Shown here piece after piece: positions 43,501 to 52,374 of a stretch of 64,000 bases of DNA (the first letter of the stretch is position 1; the number at the start of each line of letters is the position of its first letter). The notes beneath the pieces were generated by a model. It did not search any database and was not told the DNA's origin. It was given only the letters and a program-made list of their open reading frames with translations. Both the position numbers and the translations under genes were made by a program. This DNA comes from a virus. The stretch covers positions 1-64,000 of the IMG/VR virus record IMGVR_UViG_3300031576_000024. The stretch is one strand, 5' to 3'.

Positions 43501-44291
43501 GCTAGTTCCTTCATGCGTCCGCGTTTATCTGACTCAAGAAGAATCTCTTGCAGACGCTTACGGCCACCCAACATTTCAAGGCGCTTACGGGGATCGGTTT
43601 CTGTCTTTACTACAGCAGCGAATTCGTCATCGAAATACTTAAGGGTCTGAGACTTGGCACCAAGGGCTACCGCATCTTCGTCCACTACGTTTAGTAGTTC
43701 GTCACCTAGAGCGCTCCAGTCATCTCCGTGCTTCAGAAGACTCTCAGGTAGAATACCTACTTTACGTGCAGCTCCAGCGACCATACCAAGCTCGGCACCA
43801 GGGGCAATCATCGTAGCTAATTTACCTACTTTGGCACTCTTTCTTAAAGCACCCACGAAAGGGAACGCAACTCCGGCTAGAGCTACAGAGGACATGATCG
43901 GGTGATCCGACCACATTTCTTCGGCCGTCTCAGCCTTCCACGTTAAGCCATCTTGATCCCATTTAACACCCATGATCGCCATTTCATCACCGAACAGGAA
44001 GTTAGCGGTGGAGCGAATAAATGCCGGTTCTTCAGCCGGGTCATTAGGGTCAGGGTTGTTCGCGCGGGTACGTAACGTGAGGGAATTAATATCACCCATC
44101 GGGTATTCGTCAACTTCCCTATCTTCTTCTTGCTCAATCGGAAAGGGATTCCACCTATCTGCGTCTTCAGCAATAGGGGCAGCAGCGCGCATAGCTTGGC
44201 TAGTAAATCTACCAGCACCACGCGGAGTCGGTTCAGTTGTTTCTTCAACAACCTCTTCCTCTGTATCTATATCTATAGGACCGAATGACAT
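40500..44291 (-). CDS. Large internal virion (ejection) protein, gp16-like by position
   Basis: 1263 residues. The N-terminal 90 residues are acidic, then there is a hydrophobic stretch near 130-155, a long helical body, and two glycine-zipper-like segments rich in Ala/Gly (about residues 880-925 and 1040-1065, e.g. GAAAVGMAGALKAGPLGFAV) that could insert into membranes. The end is a short Gly/Phe-rich tail. Size, order (third of a trio after two smaller internal proteins) and glycine zippers fit the large podovirus protein that enters the cell envelope with the DNA. No lytic transglycosylase motif was recognised. Confidence 0.6.
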   Translation of the reverse strand: MSFGPIDIDTEEEVVEETTEPTPRGAGRFTSQAMRAAAPIAEDADRWNPFPIEQEEDREVDEYPMGDINSLTLRTRANNPDPNDPAEEPAFIRSTANFLFGDEMAIMGVKWDQDGLTWKAETAEEMWSDHPIMSSVALAGVAFPFVGALRKSAKVGKLATMIAPGAELGMVAGAARKVGILPESLLKHGDDWSALGDELLNVVDEDAVALGAKSQTLKYFDDEFAAVVKTETDPRKRLEMLGGRKRLQEILLESDKRGRMKELAELVESGGGSLKQQAQYMMQKKFANSYFNIGNKVNKAYVRNMNDFWDNAKLDELFIHDLEPADNLLYYKFLNDRHDVADFAKLSPTKQRYFERTRNRYWQHQEAAVESGFMSPETVARVGKAHVAAIYKNTDLSTVADVTGGAKILEGTGKVRTYPKLFSPTLTERKKTLDEVIDAASNGELITNINDVHRTSIVKDELLHVGYKFMRDIALKAGDSSTNRIAINPESYDKLSGMAKAAWVSLDDLPGRGVSDRLKRMVAKSTSKTAEEIDRMPYVHQNVIDEFFDPDGGALNAGHNAANAISMLTAMHKPAKTVFNLPSHFQNVVSNLLYFMPMAGVNPFKGSVITDMKNANSLVWGVAKEIAAKKGNATSIMSDRASLLEIVRKAGANTEIITNAGTRLDLVDEIMDPRVRQMIEDQSFDNAEGFSAIHKFYEHLEKNNAGKLAYVDNATAGLAKMYVKAIEGTDKILEKTIKTPLLKRMSAAYLAEDMTPKLATYMQFRKRGLSIEQSVMQVSRKFPQYKTVGKTIQGARRWAFPWATFPAEVTRIMRNNMVDRPLASAMWFQAAGTHQSVMSGLGLAPTSPEQINEAKESAPFWANKPTTVIGTSEGQGVAAGAFTGAAAVGMAGALKAGPLGFAVGSSVGAITGAGLGYFGSKGEDSLRAWTLDFLPHSAILPQTYDVHMDPGSNMAKELLKVSPVEPLSVMMPLLRLIMGEDEYGQEIVADSKSDYMGKALVQTFGMISPPWIQKYGLRVGSPTKGAFGLDQLSTMTLSGAAGAIAGRKLGIPGIAAGATAGLALGSQIDTSRFEEDIGMRVNSKTGERGNPIYDVLLTSVAGLGKSWKADPGTKAFNDKMRDDNLKTFRSSIKRKMTNAAINGDEESFASLMQDYFITYSQQYDDPRKAQAKFSASIEDLIPQLRRNPQYKRFSEEELKARLKEATAFAIKHRGEFSDQRVEELRREIIARQFSKHQSGDAIGFDMDFDFDLGSEGFGSSGLF

Positions 44292-44740
44292 GCTAGATAC
44301 TCAGCGGCATTTTGTACTATATCGAGATTATCTTGCAACATGCCGATTCCTGTATTACATTTTCTACAAAGTAAGCCGCGAACTTTTCCAGTTTCATGAC
44401 AGTGATCTATGCATATTGTTTTCATTTCTGTTTTACAAATTTTGCAACTACCATGTTGACTCTCTAACATTTGAGCATATTCATCTTTTGTAATTTGATA
44501 CTTGCTCTTTCTACGAATACCTTGTCTACTTACTCTATGAGTCCGCTCCCATTCTTGTCCGTACTCTGGATTCTTTGACTTCCAGTCACTATTTCTGGCT
44601 GCGTGTTGAGTTCTATTATTAGCGTAATATGAATTACGAGCTAACCTTCTGCATTGCTTGCAGACTCTAAATCCATCACGAGGAGTTACGTAAGTATTTT
44701 CTTCCGTAAACTCATGGTTTCGTTTACAATGAGTTATCAT
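44273..44740 (-). CDS. Endonuclease VII-type HNH nuclease inserted between virion genes
   Basis: 155 residues: an N-terminal zinc pair (CKRNHEF, CKQC), then GSCKICKTEM, ICIDHCHETGKVRGLLCRKCN and a final AAEYLACH helix. This is the recombination endonuclease VII core. The gene overlaps the upstream gene by one base (TAATG) and the downstream one by 19. It is AT-rich within GC-richer virion genes, so it looks like a recent insertion. Confidence 0.82.
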   Translation of the reverse strand: MITHCKRNHEFTEENTYVTPRDGFRVCKQCRRLARNSYYANNRTQHAARNSDWKSKNPEYGQEWERTHRVSRQGIRRKSKYQITKDEYAQMLESQHGSCKICKTEMKTICIDHCHETGKVRGLLCRKCNTGIGMLQDNLDIVQNAAEYLACHSVL

Positions 44741-46761
44741 TAGAGGATTCCGGTCTTAAGTGTCTTATCCAGTGTACTCATGCGTTTTTGTTTCTCTTCT
44801 GGGCTAGCCATCCAGTACGGTACAGAGGCATCAATAGCCGGACCTAGAAGTGTCTTCCCTCCGCGTCTTGCTTGTTCCTTAGGTACAAGTATTCCCGGCG
44901 GTCTTTGTCCACCAAGAGGCACAAGTCCATAGCTAGGATCGTCAAGGTTAACCATACCTTCTTCAACTTCACTCATCATTAGTTTAATCATCTTCTTAGC
45001 GTTCTGAAGCGCCGGTCCAACACCGAAGTCAGGCGTGAAAGCAAAGGGAGCATCAGGGTCAGCAAGAAGCTTCTCAAAATTAGCGTAAACAGTCTTCATC
45101 TCAGCTAACTTTGAAAGATACTCTTGCTCAGGCAACCCTTGTCCGTAAATAGACTGGCGCTGTCTGAGATTATCCATTTGAGTATCAATGTCCTTCATAG
45201 CGCGCTTAGCATTGCTGATCTTAACAGCCCTAGGTGTCTTCGGATTAGCAGCAATGTACCCAAGCCAGTCAGTGTAATTTTCTAACTGCATGATTTCACG
45301 CTGTTGCGTATCTGGGTTTAGCGGAGAATCCTCAGGAATGTCTTGATCTCCAAACGGATCTTCCGGGTCGCCTGAGTAGTATTCAGACGGCTCTTCAGAA
45401 GGTACTTCTACCTCTGAAGTTACTTCCTCTTCAAACTCTTCAGGTAGTAGTTCCCGCACCATGGCTTCAGGACTCTCGAATAGTCTAATCTGTCTTGATA
45501 CGCCACTGGAAGGGTCAGGTAGTTCAACGCCCTTATTTCCCTTACCGACACCGAAGGAAGCTCCAAGTTGTCCAGTATTAATTAGATACTCCGTAGCATT
45601 CCTTACAGCATTCTTCATAATGCCTTCACGAACGTCAGGATTCAAGTTAAGAACCTCAGCACGGATAGCCTTTTGAAGCTTAGGATCTTCAATCTCAGCA
45701 AAGGTCTTGTAGCCCTTAGATATAGCTAAATCTTCCAATGCCTGTATCGTAGCCGGATCGGCACCTAAGGCTTTCTTTTCTTCTTCTTCCTTGAAGCTTG
45801 TTATGATAGCAGTACCGGGAGCACTGTATCTTAACCAGTCGCCGACGTTAGTTAGGTCGATTCCAGGCGGCACTGTGGCACGACCTGACTTCTTAGCCAA
45901 TTCAACTTGCTTTATTTGGTCAGCTATGTCGATCTGGTGCTTGTAGTATCTCTCCAAGTTATCGTTGTCGTCCAGGGCTTCAATATCAAAGCCATCTGCG
46001 GCGTTTAGTTCTCTACCGCGGGCGACCATAGCACGAGTCTTAGTCATCTCTTCTTCTTGATTGAAGAGTTCTGCATCTAACTTACCCATTTCAACTTGAC
46101 GCTTCTTGGGGAACAATTCCGCAGCTAACTTAGCCTTACGGTCACGTTCTTGCATTTCCATCATCTGATTCTGCTGATCCATCTGCTCACCCGCTATCTT
46201 AGCGGCTGTAAGCTGACCCTCGAACGAAGATTGAATATGATTCATTAGCTGCTTAGCTTTTTGCTCAACGAGAGGGTTATTAGGATATTCGCCAGCAGCA
46301 TCCATGAAGTCCATACTAATATGTTGTAGACCGCCTATCATATCAGAAGCAGCAGTGTTAAGATGTGTGTTTACTGCCATAAAGTCATCAGCCGGTATAA
46401 AACTGGTAGTGATCGGAGCACCATCAAGATCATACTCGGAATAATAACCTTTTCTAAGCTCTGCCGGATCTTGTCCCTCAACGCCTACCTCTGTGGTCAT
46501 CTTCGTGCGGTTCTTATAAGAACCCATGTTTTCGTTAATACGTCCCTGAGTTTCCTTACCAGTAGTGGCCTGGAAAGTATTAGCTTCTTGTCTCCACCAT
46601 TCTTGACGCAGATATTCCCCTACAGCTTTACCTGCTCCGGGTGAACCCATTTGAGACAAGCCTTCTTCAAGCAAGGCTGCGCCAACCGCGGACATGCCAC
46701 GCTTGGAATCTAAGTCTTCCTTAGTACGGTATTCTTGTTCTGCGCGATCTCTAAGTGCCAC
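44740..46761 (-). CDS. Internal virion (ejection) protein, gp15-like by position
   Basis: 673 residues, almost entirely soluble helical and charged, with an acidic Glu/Pro/Ser-rich stretch around 440-490. No enzyme motif. It is the second of three consecutive proteins whose sizes (395, 673, 1263) and order resemble the T7-type internal core proteins gp14, gp15, gp16. Role by analogy only. Confidence 0.55.
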   Translation of the reverse strand: MALRDRAEQEYRTKEDLDSKRGMSAVGAALLEEGLSQMGSPGAGKAVGEYLRQEWWRQEANTFQATTGKETQGRINENMGSYKNRTKMTTEVGVEGQDPAELRKGYYSEYDLDGAPITTSFIPADDFMAVNTHLNTAASDMIGGLQHISMDFMDAAGEYPNNPLVEQKAKQLMNHIQSSFEGQLTAAKIAGEQMDQQNQMMEMQERDRKAKLAAELFPKKRQVEMGKLDAELFNQEEEMTKTRAMVARGRELNAADGFDIEALDDNDNLERYYKHQIDIADQIKQVELAKKSGRATVPPGIDLTNVGDWLRYSAPGTAIITSFKEEEEKKALGADPATIQALEDLAISKGYKTFAEIEDPKLQKAIRAEVLNLNPDVREGIMKNAVRNATEYLINTGQLGASFGVGKGNKGVELPDPSSGVSRQIRLFESPEAMVRELLPEEFEEEVTSEVEVPSEEPSEYYSGDPEDPFGDQDIPEDSPLNPDTQQREIMQLENYTDWLGYIAANPKTPRAVKISNAKRAMKDIDTQMDNLRQRQSIYGQGLPEQEYLSKLAEMKTVYANFEKLLADPDAPFAFTPDFGVGPALQNAKKMIKLMMSEVEEGMVNLDDPSYGLVPLGGQRPPGILVPKEQARRGGKTLLGPAIDASVPYWMASPEEKQKRMSTLDKTLKTGIL

Positions 46762-47948
46762 TATGCGACTCCAGATACATCAAGGTAACTTTGTCCGCTC
46801 ATGGTGGCGTTCGCCGCGGGCGTCGCGCCAGAGTTTGCGTATGCTGTCATTATGCCTCCACCGATTGCCTTGATAGCCCCTGATACTAGATTGCCCATTG
46901 ATTCATCACGGCTAGCTTGTGCGGCAGCCAAATCTGCCAGAGTGTTAGAGTTGTCTCTAGCCATACCAGCGGTATTACCAGAAGCACCTACAACAGAGGG
47001 TAGAATCTGAGCACCGTAGAATTGCTGTGCGTTCTGCATCATGCCTGTGAAGTTATCACGAATACCATTTAGGTTCGATACCCAGCTTTGGTTGAAGGCA
47101 GTTTGCAATCTAGCATTGTCCTGAGTCCACTGTTTGATGGCAAGACTTGATGTCCATAGCGCCGTAGTACGGTCACGAAGGATCTCATTATTTGCCTGAA
47201 TCTTGTTAGCCACAGCAACCGCTCTATTTCTAGAAGTACCGCCACGAGCGGCGTCTCTAGCTAGAGACTCCTGTAGTTCGCGGGCAGCTACGGCTGACGA
47301 CTGTATAATAGGATTCGTTACAGACTGCTTTAGCTTTTCCCACAGAGGGCCTTGTTGACGGGAAAGCTGATCGGCTTCCGCTGTCATACGGCTCATCATG
47401 CGGAACTGGCGAGACTGCGATACGTTCTTAATGTATGCGTCAGGATCAATAATCCACGCCTTACCTTCAGACGTGGTACGTTCAGGATCTACTTCGGCAC
47501 CGACAAGACCAAATGTCGTCTTGTAGTTACTAGCAGCCTTCAACTCTTCCTTAGTGTAGATTCCCTTGCCCTTACCAGGGAGAGCTTCTACAGGGAGCTT
47601 AAGAGGTTCACGTACCTGAACAAGATTGAACTGTCCAGTAGGTGCGCCTACGCCTGTACCGCCGCCAGCATTAACAAAGTCTTCATATGACTCTTCATAT
47701 GTACCGGGCGTGCCCAACAGGTCAAAGATACCTTGACGGGCACGTTCGGTTTGAACCATAGATTCCTTGCCAAGCTGATTCTCAAGATCAGACGTTCCAG
47801 TGGCAACCTCTTGATTGATAATGGCACGACTCTGCATCGCCTTGCTTGAACCGGGGACTCCACCGGCAGAACCGCCCTTGGCGGACATAGCAGCACCGCC
47901 TACGGCTGCTGCTGCGCCGATGCCTGCTACCGCTATGGATGTTGCCAC
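46761..47948 (-). CDS. Internal virion (ejection) protein, gp14-like by position
   Basis: 395 residues. The N-terminus is an Ala/Gly hydrophobic segment (MATSIAVAGIGAAAAVGGAA), and a second short one lies near the C-terminus (GAIKAIGGGIMTAYA). The middle is helical. This resembles small ejection proteins such as T7 gp14 that cross the outer membrane. It begins immediately after the HNH endonuclease gene. Confidence 0.55.
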   Translation of the reverse strand: MATSIAVAGIGAAAAVGGAAMSAKGGSAGGVPGSSKAMQSRAIINQEVATGTSDLENQLGKESMVQTERARQGIFDLLGTPGTYEESYEDFVNAGGGTGVGAPTGQFNLVQVREPLKLPVEALPGKGKGIYTKEELKAASNYKTTFGLVGAEVDPERTTSEGKAWIIDPDAYIKNVSQSRQFRMMSRMTAEADQLSRQQGPLWEKLKQSVTNPIIQSSAVAARELQESLARDAARGGTSRNRAVAVANKIQANNEILRDRTTALWTSSLAIKQWTQDNARLQTAFNQSWVSNLNGIRDNFTGMMQNAQQFYGAQILPSVVGASGNTAGMARDNSNTLADLAAAQASRDESMGNLVSGAIKAIGGGIMTAYANSGATPAANATMSGQSYLDVSGVA

Positions 47949-48371
47949 TTAACTATTTTCCTTGAAGGACTTAGCATGCATTTCAGCATCTTCCTTAGTG
48001 TTAAATCTACGAATTACTAACCAAGCTGACTTATATTTATCGTAACATACATAATCTATATCGCTTTGGTATATTGATTTCATACGTCTATTCTTAGAAT
48101 TCTGAGAAGGCGTAGACCATACGCAATTGTCAGGTGAATAATGCCCATCATTATCTTTACGGTCTAGTTGTAACCCTTTTACCCATGTAGGAAACATATC
48201 ATCATAGAAATTCTTAAAATCTAACCAACGGTCACAGACTCTAATACCACGAGCACCGTAGTCTTTATATCCTGTGTTTTTAGGATTTAAACATCTCTGT
48301 TTAAAACTAACCCATGTCGCATAAATAGCGTGCCTGTTTTTTCGGCCGCACATTCCATGTTTAAGACTCAT
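47949..48371 (-). CDS. HNH/AP2-like homing-type endonuclease
   Basis: About 140 residues: LKHGMCGRKNRHAIYATW, RCLNP..TGYKDYGARGIRVCDRW, LQLDRKDNDGHYSPDNCVW, N.KNRR, and C-terminal AWLVIRRFNTKEDAEMHA. The ATG at 48371 lies inside the end of the acetyltransferase gene, and the stop is directly followed by the next gene's start. One substitution (YGARGI for YGGRGI) distinguishes it from its relatives. AT-rich. Confidence 0.8.
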   Translation of the reverse strand: MSLKHGMCGRKNRHAIYATWVSFKQRCLNPKNTGYKDYGARGIRVCDRWLDFKNFYDDMFPTWVKGLQLDRKDNDGHYSPDNCVWSTPSQNSKNRRMKSIYQSDIDYVCYDKYKSAWLVIRRFNTKEDAEMHAKSFKENS

Positions 48372-48870
48372 TTGCTTCTTCCAATTTAAGTTGCCATAAA
48401 GTTGCGTAAGGGACGCCGCCAGCTTTCTCGGCAGATGCGACCCTCTTATCAAAGTCCGTACCGCCGTGCTTTATTTCACCGACTACACTGTCAAATTTCA
48501 TATCTTTAAGCTGCTTCTTGCCTTCTGCCCGAATCAGCATCGAATAACCTCTACGTCTAGCTTCTGGCTTTACGTATGTGCCGAAGCCCACTGCTCTCTT
48601 AGAGTCCATATGGAACGGATCGTTGTCTCCAAACCCGCCCCACATAAGGACTGCCGAATCGCCTATAAATAGCACAATGCCTGGAAGCTGTCCACTGACA
48701 AAGAAGTCAAAGAACATAGAGTAACGGTCGAGGTTAAAGTCGTCCGGTTGGATCTCTGAGTCCTTGCTATTATAAGCCTCCGTAAGATAGTCTTTCCAAA
48801 GTTTTCTAAAGAGGTTACGATCACCTTCCTTAGCATTCCTAACGCGAGGCCCCTTGTTCTTCTTAGCCAT
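48361..48870 (-). CDS. GNAT-type N-acetyltransferase
   Basis: 169 residues. VGFGTYVKPEARRRGYSMLI matches GNAT motif A (R-x-x-G-x-G type CoA loop) and a C-terminal beta-strand/helix follows. The substrate could be a protein (host or virion) or small molecule. GGGAGGA precedes the ATG. A promoter-like element lies just upstream at 48890. Confidence 0.75.
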   Translation of the reverse strand: MAKKNKGPRVRNAKEGDRNLFRKLWKDYLTEAYNSKDSEIQPDDFNLDRYSMFFDFFVSGQLPGIVLFIGDSAVLMWGGFGDNDPFHMDSKRAVGFGTYVKPEARRRGYSMLIRAEGKKQLKDMKFDSVVGEIKHGGTDFDKRVASAEKAGGVPYATLWQLKLEEANES

Positions 48871-48889
48871 AAATCCTCCCGATACTACC

Positions 48890-48907
48890 TAATTATACCT
48901 TAAACAT
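48890..48907 (-). promoter_or_regulatory. Promoter-like element before the acetyltransferase gene
   Basis: Minus strand TGTTTAAAGGTATAATT with TATAAT at 48891-48896. It overlaps the stop of the upstream HNH gene. The SD GGGAGGA (48873-48879) lies only about 5 bases after the expected transcript start. Confidence 0.55.
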
Positions 48908-49328
48908 TCGTACTTAAAGCAAACTGTTCCGCTTCTTCCTGTGTATCAAACCTGTAAATAACTTCCCACTTATTACGTCTAGCATCAAACGTAACGTTAT
49001 CTACTGGACTCTGTTTTATAGCTTTACGTCTTGTATTTTTGTTATTTTGTGAGCTAGTAACCCATCTACAGTTACTAGGTTCATAGTTACCATTAACATC
49101 AATACGATCTAACTGCAATCCTTGTTGCCATGTAGGAAACATATCATCTCTAAAGTTTTCAAAAGATTTTAACCAGCGTGTACAGACCTTAATCCCTCTG
49201 CCGCCATAGTTGTAATAATATTTATCTTTGATATAATGACAACGTTGTCTCATACCAATCCATGAATTATATACAGGGTGTGTTTTCCCTCCTGAGGTAA
49301 ATCCATGTTTTAAATGATTACTAGGCAT
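48900..49328 (-). CDS. HNH/AP2-like homing-type endonuclease
   Basis: 142 residues: [67 protein letters not shown], and C-terminal KWEVIYRFDTQEEAEQFA. It has its own promoter-like element upstream (49344) and SD TAGGAG, and another promoter-like element begins at its 3' end. AT-rich. Closest in sequence to the pseudogene at 56632. Confidence 0.82.
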   Translation of the reverse strand: MPSNHLKHGFTSGGKTHPVYNSWIGMRQRCHYIKDKYYYNYGGRGIKVCTRWLKSFENFRDDMFPTWQQGLQLDRIDVNGNYEPSNCRWVTSSQNNKNTRRKAIKQSPVDNVTFDARRNKWEVIYRFDTQEEAEQFALSTNV

Positions 49329-49343
49329 AATTATCTCCTAAGT

Positions 49344-49361
49344 AATTATACCTTAATCTTT
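49344..49361 (-). promoter_or_regulatory. Promoter-like element before an endonuclease gene
   Basis: Minus strand AAAGATTAAGGTATAATT, TATAAT at 49345-49350. The SD (49335-49340) falls at the expected transcript start, leaving a leader of about 10 bases. Confidence 0.6.
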
Positions 49362-49386
49362 ATTCAATCAGTTAAATAAAGTTCAA

Positions 49387-52374
49387 CTACCCCTGTCCAG
49401 CCACATTTGCACCCACTACGATGCCGGGCGCAGGGTGTACATTTAGGTACACTCTCAGACCTTGGAATACAGCGTTCTTACCTAGCTCACTATGGGTGAT
49501 AGTAAACCTAATGTATTCGCCTCCGCTTAGTCCCTGTGGGCGGTATCTCTGAATGCTACTTCCGGCCGGGAAGGCGAAAGTAAACGTTTGGGAATCCCGT
49601 ACTGTTTGAGATAGGGCCGATCCGTCAGCCGTCTCTACCAGCACTGTCCAGTTGTGTGCCTCTCCATCCTCTTCCCTGGCCCGTAGCTCGACGTAAGAGG
49701 GTGATACCCGTCCTGTGACACCCTCGAATTCTGCGCCTAGGCTACCGGCTCTGATCCAGCCCGTTTGCATTTGCATTGTGACCGCCGAGGCCGCACCAGC
49801 GGCATTCGTGTAGTTGTCAGAATCTTGGTTGAAAAACTCGTACAACATCCCGTCGTTCCCGCCGACAAAGAGGTGATAGTCCCCGTTCGCATCTTCCATT
49901 TCTTCTGCACAGAGTAACTCCACTCCACTAGGCGGACTAAAGGTCCACCACCAACCATTACGAATATCATCATTTCCACCGTACTGATATACTAGATACG
50001 TTGTGTACACGTTATCGTCATCCGGTATGGCAAATAACATTACGCTACGCCCTAGACTATGTACGGACCATATATGCTCAAGGTTTGTACGCTCGAAGTC
50101 ATCAAACTTGTCCCGGATTATGTCCGTGATCTTATTCGTGTCTCTAAGGTCGAATAGTCTTACGCCGTCGCGGTCAGTCGCCCACCCATGCAGACGCGAT
50201 TCCCCGCACGCGCGGAAGCCAAGGTTTCCCATACCCTTGCGTACCTTATCCACAAAGTAGTCAGGGTTATCACCCATGACACGCCAATAGTCTGTGCCTG
50301 TTGTAACGATAAGGCCAAGGCTGGTTTCATAGATACCAGTAATAGGAGTATCTAACTCGAATCCGTTGATTACCGGATACGACTCAGGCTCGTCATCGCT
50401 ACTGTAGTATAGAACGTTAGGATTAAGCGGATCACCAGCCATGAACACTGTGCGCTTCCAAACCTTCATCATAGCGGCGAAGGGAGGTGGACTATTATCG
50501 TTGAACTGTCCAAGTTCAGGCGGTGTCGAAACACCTAACTCTGTGTCTGCAATAGTGTCATTGAATGTCGTAGTAACGTTGTCATTAATTGTACCTACGA
50601 ACAGGTATTCTGAACCGCCGGCTACCGTTCTGTAAATCTTACGAGCTACAACGGCAGGATCTACAGAAACAGGAATGCTTGATAAAGCAATCGTTGAATA
50701 CTTGCTCTCATCGACAATACGAAGATTGTCTATTCTTATATTAGCCGCTGTAACTAAAGTATCAATAAATGTAAACGTGTACTTAATGAAGTTGAGATTA
50801 GTTATAGACGGATCACCTACTTCATTATCAGGAGTATCAAGATCCATAGTAAGAGTAGTGAACCCATTTTCTTCAAGTTCATCTCTATCAAAGAAGTATT
50901 CAAATGCGTTACTAAATGAAGCGTCGTCGCCTATTTGAATCTTAAGGGCATTAGGGTCAAGATTAACCCGAGTACCAGTAGGAATTGAAATGTCAACAAA
51001 TACTTGACCACTTTTAGCTTCTGTGAAATTTGCTTGAGAGAAAGCAGACGCGGCTGCATTTACAAGGGTTGTTGTGAGTGTACCGGCAGTGTGAGTTATA
51101 ACTACCGAGTGAGTACCTTGAGTTCTTGTTGTGCTGAATGCTACAGCAGCTCCACCTGCTTGAGTATAAGTAGTGCCGTCATCGTCATAGTTGTCAATGA
51201 CGATTGTTACCTGTTCAGCTATTAGTGTTAAGTCAGCATCTATTGACGCGGGGCCGCTATTACTTTCCGTCCCGTACTCGTTTACGAACGTGATTTTGTA
51301 ATTCCAAATCGACGTTTCCGAAGGTACGAATGTAGTACCTGCCGTTGAGAATGCGGGCGTAAGTGTGCCTCTGTCCAGAGACACAAGATGATCCCAATAG
51401 AGATCAACCTCGGCCGCTGTACCAGTGGCATTAAATAACGCCTCAAAGCGGTAAGAAATTACAGCGCTTTCAACTAAATTCCCGCCTGATGTACCAGTAT
51501 TACCAGTAGGAACAGCCGAGAAGTCGAATACTAATGTGTTCCACCCAGGACCGACTTCACCGACTCGGAAATCGTACCTGTGGAAGTTGTTACCTAGCGT
51601 AGCATCAGACCCAAAATAGACCGAGATTGCACGGCCTGATGTTGCCAGATTACGAAACTCATCCTGAGGAATGTAAATACGGAGTTCGCCGCGGTCTTCA
51701 ATTGTAGTATCAAAAGCTGAAGCCGACGTATTAAGTAGCTCAAAATAGCAAGAGGCTTGCCCAGCAGTCTTAAGCATCTTGATTGAATTATCTTTGTAGG
51801 CAATAATTTCTTCAAGTGAAATCGTACAACCAGAGATACCAAAGCTACCTGTGCCTTCAAATCCTTGGACGATCGTTTCTTGACTACCTGGAGCAATGAC
51901 GCCCCAATTTGACGTGCGATAGCCGTCATATTTGAAAAATGTGCCACGGCGGCCTCCTTTGAAGGGGTCTTGTGCAGTTACTAACATAAGACGGTCGAAG
52001 TTACCATGAGAGCGGAAAAGCTTATTAGGCTGACCCGTAAGCATCGAAGTTGTCGTGCCGTCCGTATTAATCTTACGGACTGTCGTACCTAGCTGTGCTA
52101 TTACGCTGCGGAGAATCTGTCCTGAGAAGTCTTGGCTCTTGTAAAACCCGATCCAAGACGTAGGCTTAGCCGCACCGCTTTCTGTGTAGATGGCAGCTAA
52201 CTTTCGACTGTTACCACGCATCTTCTGTAGTGAGCCGAATTCATAATAGAAATCGACATTCTGACATACAACTAGTTGATTGTGTTCCAACAGGTCTGGA
52301 TTCAACTTGGTGGCTAAACCCTGGAAATTCAACATGTCTATCGTCGGCTTTGTATTACGATCAGGCGAGGCCAT
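49387..52374 (-). CDS. Podovirus-type tail nozzle / stabilization protein
   Basis: 995 residues. The N-terminal region (FQGLATKLNPDLLEHNQLVVCQNVDF followed by GSLQKMRGNSR) is the opening typical of podovirus nozzle or DNA-stabilization proteins (T7 gp12, P22 gp10 types). Further on are propeller-like repeats (YYSSDDEPESYPVINGFEL, ITGIYETSLGLIVTTGTDYW). Between them (about residues 170-540) are beta-sandwich or Ig-like insertions rich in Thr/Ser that would decorate the surface. It likely closes the tail tube. Follows the adaptor gene with TAATG overlap. Confidence 0.7.
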   Translation of the reverse strand: MASPDRNTKPTIDMLNFQGLATKLNPDLLEHNQLVVCQNVDFYYEFGSLQKMRGNSRKLAAIYTESGAAKPTSWIGFYKSQDFSGQILRSVIAQLGTTVRKINTDGTTTSMLTGQPNKLFRSHGNFDRLMLVTAQDPFKGGRRGTFFKYDGYRTSNWGVIAPGSQETIVQGFEGTGSFGISGCTISLEEIIAYKDNSIKMLKTAGQASCYFELLNTSASAFDTTIEDRGELRIYIPQDEFRNLATSGRAISVYFGSDATLGNNFHRYDFRVGEVGPGWNTLVFDFSAVPTGNTGTSGGNLVESAVISYRFEALFNATGTAAEVDLYWDHLVSLDRGTLTPAFSTAGTTFVPSETSIWNYKITFVNEYGTESNSGPASIDADLTLIAEQVTIVIDNYDDDGTTYTQAGGAAVAFSTTRTQGTHSVVITHTAGTLTTTLVNAAASAFSQANFTEAKSGQVFVDISIPTGTRVNLDPNALKIQIGDDASFSNAFEYFFDRDELEENGFTTLTMDLDTPDNEVGDPSITNLNFIKYTFTFIDTLVTAANIRIDNLRIVDESKYSTIALSSIPVSVDPAVVARKIYRTVAGGSEYLFVGTINDNVTTTFNDTIADTELGVSTPPELGQFNDNSPPPFAAMMKVWKRTVFMAGDPLNPNVLYYSSDDEPESYPVINGFELDTPITGIYETSLGLIVTTGTDYWRVMGDNPDYFVDKVRKGMGNLGFRACGESRLHGWATDRDGVRLFDLRDTNKITDIIRDKFDDFERTNLEHIWSVHSLGRSVMLFAIPDDDNVYTTYLVYQYGGNDDIRNGWWWTFSPPSGVELLCAEEMEDANGDYHLFVGGNDGMLYEFFNQDSDNYTNAAGAASAVTMQMQTGWIRAGSLGAEFEGVTGRVSPSYVELRAREEDGEAHNWTVLVETADGSALSQTVRDSQTFTFAFPAGSSIQRYRPQGLSGGEYIRFTITHSELGKNAVFQGLRVYLNVHPAPGIVVGANVAGQG

